Part shown: positions 7,069-10,939 of the stretch, one piece after another
Position numbering within the stretch: position 1 is the stretch's first letter
Layout of the letters: every line of letters begins with the position of its first letter
Source of the DNA: an uncultured bacterium
GTDB taxonomy: Bacteria > Gemmatimonadota > Gemmatimonadetes > Longimicrobiales > RSA9
Assembly (NCBI GenBank): GCA_937889645.1
Contig: CALBZE010000165.1
Location: forward strand, 1-10,939
Length of the DNA stretch: 10,939 nucleotides
Reading direction: 5' to 3'
Made by a program: the position numbers and the translations under genes
The notes under the pieces: generated by a model
What the model was told of the DNA's origin: nothing
What the model saw: the letters and a program-made list of their open reading frames with translations, nothing else
The model's database searches: none

Positions 7069-8483
7069 ACGCGCACGCCGGCTTCACCCAGCTCGTGATC
7101 GATGCGGCCTACCTGGTCGCGTCGGTCCTCTTCATCCTCGGGCTCAAGCGTCTCTCCTCGCCCGCGACGGCGCGCGGAGGGAACGCGCTCGGCGCCACGG
7201 GGATGCTCATCGCCGTCCTGGCGACGCTGCTCGACCGCGAGATCGTCGGATTCTCCGGTATCCTGGTGGGCGTGCTGATCGGGAGCGCGATCGGCGTGGT
7301 CGCCGCGCGCGCCGTCAAGATGACGGCGATGCCGCAGATGGTCGCGCTGCTCAACGGCTTCGGCGGCGGCGCGTCCGTCCTGGTCGCCACGGACGAGTAC
7401 CTGCGCGTGACCGGCGGACTCACCACGGCGACGGTCGACGTGGCGCTCACCATCGTGCTGAGCGTGCTGATCGGCGCCGTCACCTTCTCGGGGAGCCTTG
7501 TCGCGTTCGGGAAGCTGCAGGAGATCGTGACCGGCCGGGCCGTGACCTACCCGCTCCAGAAGACGCTGAACGCGCTCCTCGGCGCCGGGATCCTCGTCCT
7601 CGCCGCGCGCCTGACGGTCGGCGCGCCGGATGAGATGCTCTACTGGATGCTGATCGCCGCCGCGCTCGTCCTCGGCGTGCTCCTCGTGATCCCGATCGGC
7701 GGCGCGGACATGCCGGTCGTGATCTCGCTCCTCAACTCGTACTCGGGCCTCGCCGCCTCGGCGACGGGGTTCGTGCTGCACAACAACGTGCTGATCATTG
7801 GCGGCGCGCTGGTCGGCGCGTCGGGGATCATCCTGACCCAGATCATGTGCCGCGCGATGAATCGCTCGCTCACGAACGTGCTGTTCGGCGCGTTCGGCGC
7901 GGTGGCGCAGACGGGTGCGGGCGGGGCGGCGGCCGGCGACCGCACGGTCCGCGAGGTGAGCGCCGAGGACGCGGCGATCCTCATGGGTTACGCGCGCTCG
8001 GTCGTGATCGTGCCGGGGTACGGGCTCGCCGTCGCGCAGGCGCAGCATCAGGTCCGCGACCTGGCCAACCTCCTCGAGGCGCGCGGCGTGGACGTGAAGT
8101 ACGCGATCCACCCGGTCGCCGGGCGCATGCCGGGGCACATGAACGTGCTCCTGGCCGAGGCCAACGTCCCGTACGACCAGCTCTGGGAGATGGAGCGGAT
8201 CAACCCGGAATTCGAGCGGACGGACGTGGTGCTCGTGATCGGCGCGAACGACGTGGTGAACCCCGCGGCCCGGACGCAGCCCGACAGCCCGCTGTACGGG
8301 ATGCCGATCCTGGACGTCGACAAGGCGCAGCACGTCATCGTGATGAAGCGGAGCATGAACCCGGGCTTCGCGGGCGTCGACAACGAGCTGTTCTACCGCG
8401 AGAACACGCGGATGCTCTTCGGCGACGCGAAGCAGTCGCTGACGAAGCTGGTGCAGGAGGCGAAGGCGATGCAGGAGGCGTGA
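7065..8483 (+). CDS. pntB: NAD(P) transhydrogenase subunit beta (membrane domain and NADP(H)-binding domain III)
   Basis: A 472-residue subunit. Residues 1-265 hold about nine hydrophobic helices. Residues 300-472 form the NADP(H)-binding domain with all family signatures: VPGYGLAVAQAQ (316-327), HPVAGRMPGHMNVLLAEA (349-366), VIGANDVVNPAA (391-402), MPILDVDKA (413-421), KRSMNPGFAGVDN (428-440) and MLFGDAK (450-456). With PntAA and PntAB it couples NADH to NADP+ hydride transfer to proton entry, supplying NADPH. Channel residues equivalent to E. coli N222 and S139 are kept (N224 in LLNSYSG, S144 in TFSGS). The E. coli proton-path residue H91 is replaced by N97 (VALLNGFGG), and a His is present instead at 239, where E. 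coli has Ser. Start ATG 7065 overlaps the pntAB stop, indicating coupled translation. The operon ends here, before a palindrome and a nested hairpin. Confidence 0.96.
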   Translation: MNAHAGFTQLVIDAAYLVASVLFILGLKRLSSPATARGGNALGATGMLIAVLATLLDREIVGFSGILVGVLIGSAIGVVAARAVKMTAMPQMVALLNGFGGGASVLVATDEYLRVTGGLTTATVDVALTIVLSVLIGAVTFSGSLVAFGKLQEIVTGRAVTYPLQKTLNALLGAGILVLAARLTVGAPDEMLYWMLIAAALVLGVLLVIPIGGADMPVVISLLNSYSGLAASATGFVLHNNVLIIGGALVGASGIILTQIMCRAMNRSLTNVLFGAFGAVAQTGAGGAAAGDRTVREVSAEDAAILMGYARSVVIVPGYGLAVAQAQHQVRDLANLLEARGVDVKYAIHPVAGRMPGHMNVLLAEANVPYDQLWEMERINPEFERTDVVLVIGANDVVNPAARTQPDSPLYGMPILDVDKAQHVIVMKRSMNPGFAGVDNELFYRENTRMLFGDAKQSLTKLVQEAKAMQEA

Positions 8484-8490
8484 GGCGCGA

Positions 8491-8506
8491 GCCTCCCGCG
8501 GGAGGC
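8491..8506. repeat. Perfect 16-base palindrome after pntB
   Basis: GCCTCCCGCGGGAGGC is identical to its own reverse complement and starts 8 bases after the pntB stop. It could help stop transcription, protect the transcript 3' end or bind a dimeric protein; nothing decides between these. Confidence 0.5.
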
Positions 8507-8543
8507 AGCGGGATCGTGACTTCCCGCGGGGGCGGGGAAACGC

Positions 8544-8590
8544 GAGCGGCCGGCTGTGCGACGCACATGGGCGGGCACTGCCGGCCGCTC
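8544..8590. terminator. Nested-hairpin terminator between convergent genes
   Basis: An 11-base perfect stem, GAGCGGCCGGC (8544-8554) with its complement at 8580-8590, encloses a smaller stem TGTGC/GCACA (8555-8559 and 8563-8567, loop GAC). On the plus strand it is followed by the T-rich CTTTCGTTACTTCTT. It sits between the ends of pntB and the minus-strand antiporter gene, so it may act in both directions, although the minus-strand side (CGTTTCCCC) is a weaker tail. Confidence 0.6.
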
Positions 8591-8604
8591 CTTTCGTTAC
8601 TTCT

Positions 8605-9930
8605 TCACGATTTTTTCGCCTTGCCCGTCGTTGCGACGGGGGCGTCGTCGGGCACTTCCTCCGGCGGCCGGATCGCGAGCCCCACGTGCTCGACCCGGCC
8701 GTTCTCGATCCCGCGCACGCGGAGCATGATGTCGCCAATCGTGATCCCGGCCCCCATCGCGAGCTTGTCGCCCAGCCGCTCGCGCAGGAGCTGATCGAGC
8801 GTCTGGTCGTCGGAGGGCGCGTCGACCTCGAGGCCGTAGAAGTTCTTGAGGTCGCCGACCGTCGTGTCCCCGGTCAGCGGGAACTCGACGTGGGTCGGGA
8901 ACGCGCCCGGGGCCGGCGCGCCCCGGGCGAAGACGAGGTCGACGAGGGGCCGCACGCGTTGCTGGAGCACGAGGAACACGTGGTCGCCCGCCTCGAGACG
9001 CGTGCTGCCGCGCGGCGGGATGATGCGCTGGCCCCGCACGACCATCGCCACCACGGCCTCCTCCGGCAGCGCCAGATCGCGGATCGGCTGCCCGACGGCG
9101 AGGGAGTCGGCGGTGACCGTGTATTCGACGATGTCGCCCTCCACATCCTTGAGGGACGTGATTTCGAGGGAGACGGGCGCCTCGGGCTTCGGCGGGACCT
9201 GGAGGCCGAGCAGCCGCGCGGCCGGCGGCAGCGTCCAGCCCTGCAGGACCGCCGAGACCAGGACCACGAAGAAGACCATGTCGAAGATCGTCTCGCCTCC
9301 CTCCAGGCCGAGGAGGAGCGGGAAGGTCGCGAGCACGACCGGCACCGCACCCTTGAGCCCCACCCACGAGACGAGGAGGATCTCGTTCAAAGAGAAGCGG
9401 AACCACGGCAGGATCGCGCCCACCGCGATCGGGCGCGCCACGAAAATGAGTGCGGCCGCCACCAACAGCCCCTCGTGTGCCACGCCCCAGAGCCGGCTCG
9501 GGAACGCCAACAGACCGAGCAGCACGAACATGGCGATCTGGCTGAGCCACGCCGCCCCGTCGTGGAAGCGCAGGATCCCCGTCTTGAAGACGATTCGGCT
9601 GTTCCCGATCGCGATCCCCGTGAGGTACACCGCCAGGAAGCCACTCCCGCCCAGGTTCGCCGCGACGCCGTACGAGAGGAGCCCGGCCGCCGTCGCGAGG
9701 ACCGGGTACAGCCCCGCGGCGTCCAGGTTCACCCGGTTGATCACCCACACCGCGGCCACCCCGATCGCGACCCCGACGATCGCGCCCACGCTCATCTGGA
9801 GCACGAAGAGCTTGAGGAGACCCGGGCCGAGCTCGATCTCGCCCAGGAGGACCTGGAGCAGACCGACCGTGAGGAAGATCGCCATCGGGTCGTTCGACGC
9901 GCTCTCGACTTCCCGGTCCGCCTGTTGCAC
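8605..9930 (-). CDS. 5'-truncated K+/H+ antiporter, NhaP2/CvrA type (C-terminal two thirds)
   Basis: A 441-residue remnant of a CPA-family cation/proton antiporter. Full-length relatives with this layout have roughly 550-600 residues. The fragment begins just before the conserved SNDP motif (12-15; usually preceded by an LE-ESG-type segment). About seven hydrophobic helices follow, including GLKGAVPVVLATFPLL (191-206) and FFVVLVSAVLQGWTLP (220-235). Then come a TrkA-C/RCK-C regulatory domain (about 256-328) and a CorC/HlyC-type domain (about 345-422) with TVGDLKNFYGL. The first five or so helices are missing, so transport function is doubtful. GTG at 9930 is the first usable start; the frame is open further upstream but that DNA belongs to the oppositely oriented neighbour. 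The frame is otherwise undamaged, suggesting a recent break or an assembly join. It converges on the pnt operon across a shared terminator. Family assignment is strong; functional status is not. Confidence 0.85.
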   Translation of the reverse strand: MQQADREVESASNDPMAIFLTVGLLQVLLGEIELGPGLLKLFVLQMSVGAIVGVAIGVAAVWVINRVNLDAAGLYPVLATAAGLLSYGVAANLGGSGFLAVYLTGIAIGNSRIVFKTGILRFHDGAAWLSQIAMFVLLGLLAFPSRLWGVAHEGLLVAAALIFVARPIAVGAILPWFRFSLNEILLVSWVGLKGAVPVVLATFPLLLGLEGGETIFDMVFFVVLVSAVLQGWTLPPAARLLGLQVPPKPEAPVSLEITSLKDVEGDIVEYTVTADSLAVGQPIRDLALPEEAVVAMVVRGQRIIPPRGSTRLEAGDHVFLVLQQRVRPLVDLVFARGAPAPGAFPTHVEFPLTGDTTVGDLKNFYGLEVDAPSDDQTLDQLLRERLGDKLAMGAGITIGDIMLRVRGIENGRVEHVGLAIRPPEEVPDDAPVATTGKAKKS

Positions 9931-9947
9931 GTTCGGCCCGCAACAGG
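9921..9947. repeat. 8-base perfect inverted repeat at the truncation junction
   Basis: CCTGTTGC (9921-9928) and GCAACAGG (9940-9947) flank an 11-base loop. The repeat lies exactly between two genes pointing away from each other that have both lost their 5' parts. The right arm overlaps a Shine-Dalgarno-like AGGAGGTG (9945-9952). Confidence 0.6.
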
Positions 9948-9962
9948 AGGTGGACCCTGGAC

Positions 9963-10217
9963 GTGGTGAACGGCCGCCGCTCCGACCTGCGCGGCTACTC
10001 CGAACACCTCGGTCGCTACATGCGGGAGTACGAGCGCTTCCGCATCTCCGAGCTGGACGAGCCCATCGCCGCCGACGACAGGGTCGTGACTTCCTACACC
10101 CTGGAGGGCGAGAAACGCAACGGCGAGAAGGAGGAGATGGCCGTCATGGCGATCTGGCGCCTCGAGGACGGGAAGGTGAAGTCGCTGCACGAGGTGGATG
10201 CGCCGGTGGAGGGGTGA
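9963..10217 (+). CDS. 5'-truncated SnoaL/NTF2-like domain protein
   Basis: An 84-residue fragment matching the C-terminal half of SnoaL-like (nuclear transport factor 2 fold) proteins. The order is a helix with GYSEHLGRYMREYERFRI, then DDRVV, a strand pair, and AIWRLEDGKVKSLHE near the end. Complete members have about 110-150 residues, so the first 45-60 residues (helices 1-2 and part of the pocket) are absent. The frame stays open upstream but runs into the antiporter fragment on the other strand. GTG at 9963 (or 9966) follows a near-perfect AGGAGGTG (9945-9952) at slightly long spacing, so translation is possible. Family members range from enzymes such as isomerases and cyclases to non-enzymes, so no reaction is assigned. 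This may be a pseudogene, or a gene cut by an assembly join. Confidence 0.6.
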   Translation: MVNGRRSDLRGYSEHLGRYMREYERFRISELDEPIAADDRVVTSYTLEGEKRNGEKEEMAVMAIWRLEDGKVKSLHEVDAPVEG

Positions 10218-10249
10218 GGGAGACGGTGGCCCGGGCGGATGAAGGCGAT

Positions 10250-10280
10250 CGGCCCCGCACCCGATTCGGGTGCGGGGCCG
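10250..10280 (+). terminator. Very stable 14-base-pair hairpin after the SnoaL-like gene
   Basis: CGGCCCCGCACCCG (10250-10263) is perfectly complementary to 10267-10280, with a 3-base loop ATT. It begins 33 bases after the stop at 10217. No T-run follows, so it is an atypical terminator; position and stability are the support. Confidence 0.45.
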
Positions 10281-10496
10281 CGTGCTTCCGCAGAAGTCGT
10301 TCTCGGCGACGTGGGTTACCGGCGACGAAAGGAAGCATGGGTCGTCGACCGATGGGCGCGCGAGATCGAGCAAACGGACAATTGCGTGCCAAGTCTTAGC
10401 GTTTTCCAGCATCTGGAAGAGTAGGGTCGGTAAGACGTTCGTCCACCTTGCTCGACTCGTTCAGCCGTTCAATTGCGTGGCTGGCCAGCGAGCGGT

Positions 10497-10518
10497 CGGT
10501 CTGGCAGGCAGACCGTTT
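10497..10518 (+). promoter_or_regulatory. Leader hairpin upstream of the lipoprotein gene
   Basis: CGGTCTG (10497-10503) pairs with CAGACCG (10509-10515) across a 5-base loop and is followed by TTT, 32 bases before the ATG at 10550. It could be a weak terminator of upstream transcription or a leader structure. Confidence 0.3.
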
Positions 10519-10549
10519 CACCTACGTTCCCTTCCACGAGGAGGCGAGT

Positions 10550-10939
10550 ATGCGAGGTAGAGTTCACACACTGGTGCTCGTGCTCGCGTTGGCAGCCTGC
10601 GGCGACCACGACCTGGTCATGAACGCCGAGCCCCAAGAGCCGCCCGATAACCCGGCAGCATCGGTGAAGTGGCGTGTGAGCATCTCCAACGAGGATGCGA
10701 TGACCGGTACGGGCGCAAACACCGCAACGGTCACGGACGTCGCAGTTGGTTCCGCCGACCTAGCCGCCGAGGTGCTCGGTTCAAGCAGTGGTGTGTCGGT
10801 CCAGGGCACGTACCCGCCGCTGACTGCCTATATCTCTGGTCCAAGGATCATTACCAGCCCGGGGATGTACACGTGGACGGCGGACGTTAGCGGCGGGGAC
10901 GGCAATTACACCTACCGCTGGGACATTCATTACATCGAT
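10550..10939 (+). CDS. Lipoprotein with a probable Ig/PKD-like domain, truncated by the window end
   Basis: 130 codons are visible and the frame is still open at the last base. The N-terminus is a compact lipoprotein signal: MRGRVHT, a hydrophobic stretch LVLVLALAA, then C17 in an LAAC lipobox. A Pro/Glu/Asn-rich linker (about 24-37) follows, then a Ser/Thr/Gly-rich region that looks all-beta. The segment around residues 94-128 (SGPRIITSPGMYTWTA, then SGGDGNYTYRW) resembles Ig-like or PKD-like repeats of surface proteins. The start is well supported: ATG 10550 with GAGGAGG (10538-10544) five bases upstream. The absence of a stop made it easy to miss. Base composition is less GC-biased than the pnt or M16 genes (codons such as AGA, GTT, TTG, CTA, TCA), which may reflect a later arrival or relaxed selection. 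Probable role: envelope-anchored surface or adhesion-type protein, by inference only. Confidence 0.75.
   Translation, partial: MRGRVHTLVLVLALAACGDHDLVMNAEPQEPPDNPAASVKWRVSISNEDAMTGTGANTATVTDVAVGSADLAAEVLGSSSGVSVQGTYPPLTAYISGPRIITSPGMYTWTADVSGGDGNYTYRWDIHYID

Larger units (their letters stand above)
10218..10549. other. 332-base non-coding region with several hairpins
   Basis: No frame here looks like a gene. The left part is GC-rich and holds the long hairpin at 10250-10280. From about 10370 the GC content drops, and three structured elements follow: TTCCAG-CAT-CTGGAA (10404-10418) inside an imperfect outer stem (10393-10401 with 10428-10436); the self-complementary CTGGCCAG (10481-10488); and CGGTCTG/CAGACCG (10497-10503 and 10509-10515) followed by TTT. 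CAATTGCGTG occurs twice (10379-10388 and 10470-10479). The stretch probably contains the promoter and leader of the lipoprotein gene at 10550, but no clear -35/-10 pair stands out. Confidence 0.5.

Noticed and set aside
6762..8738. Minus-strand open frame of 658 codons opposite pntAB-pntB
   Set aside because: Typical antisense composition (Arg, His, Asp, Glu, Val) with no motif; the plus strand is clearly coding.
9921..9947. Integron attC-like or dif-like recombination site at the junction
   Set aside because: The inverted arms do not match attC core boxes (RYYYAAC / GTTRRRY) and no integrase is present, so only a plain inverted repeat is claimed.
8597..9969. Alternative frames through the antiporter: 448 codons on the minus strand and 427 codons on the plus strand
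   Set aside because: Both are low-complexity (Arg/Gly/Pro or Arg/Asp/Glu), whereas the 8605-9930 frame shows antiporter, TrkA-C and CorC/HlyC motifs.
1..10939. CRISPR array, tRNA or rRNA genes, toxin-antitoxin or phage-defence system
   Set aside because: No spaced repeat array, cloverleaf-like sequence, rRNA signature or recognisable defence protein was seen on either strand.

Overview
The window is very GC-rich, with strong G/C preference at third codon positions. It encodes envelope proteins of a diderm (Gram-negative-type) bacterium: two lipoproteins with clear lipoboxes, and a signal-peptide outer-membrane barrel ending in Phe. The style (paired M16 peptidases, GTG starts, split transhydrogenase, possible -10 boxes such as TATCTT and TAGATT) would suit Gemmatimonadota or a similar soil phylum. 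That assignment is inference; no rRNA or marker gene is present.

Layout. Bases 1-418 hold no convincing gene, but carry a pair of near-identical 21-base direct repeats that look like the end of a lost insertion sequence, and a C-rich tract. Bases 419-1422 hold a two-gene unit: a DUF2383/ferritin-like four-helix protein, then an unusual Arg/Trp/Tyr/Glu-rich low-complexity protein. Bases 1529-4776 encode a translationally coupled pair of M16 zinc peptidases: a secreted, catalytically intact subunit and a lipoprotein partner without the zinc site, overlapping by 4 bases. Bases 4884-5477 encode a small outer-membrane barrel protein.

Bases 5611-8483 are a complete three-gene proton-translocating NAD(P) transhydrogenase operon (pntAA-pntAB-pntB). 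PntAA binds NAD(H), PntAB and the N-terminal part of PntB form the membrane proton channel, and the C-terminal domain of PntB binds NADP(H). Together they couple hydride transfer between NADH and NADP+ to proton flow. A palindrome and a nested hairpin separate this operon from a convergent gene.

That convergent gene (8605-9930, minus strand) is the C-terminal two thirds of an NhaP2/CvrA-type K+/H+ antiporter, without its N-terminal membrane half. Back to back with it on the plus strand (9963-10217) is the C-terminal half of a SnoaL/NTF2-like protein, also without its N-terminus. The two damaged 5' ends meet at about 9912-9963 around a perfect 8-base inverted repeat, so this is a recombination or assembly junction. 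The last part holds a very stable hairpin, a lower-GC leader with further hairpins, and the start of a lipoprotein gene that runs off the end at 10939.

I found no CRISPR array, tRNA, rRNA, recognisable transposase gene or defence system. Nothing here supports a claim of a wholly new system. The best leads are the double-truncation junction, the transhydrogenase lacking two proton-path histidines known in other species, and the odd low-complexity protein next to the ferritin-like gene.
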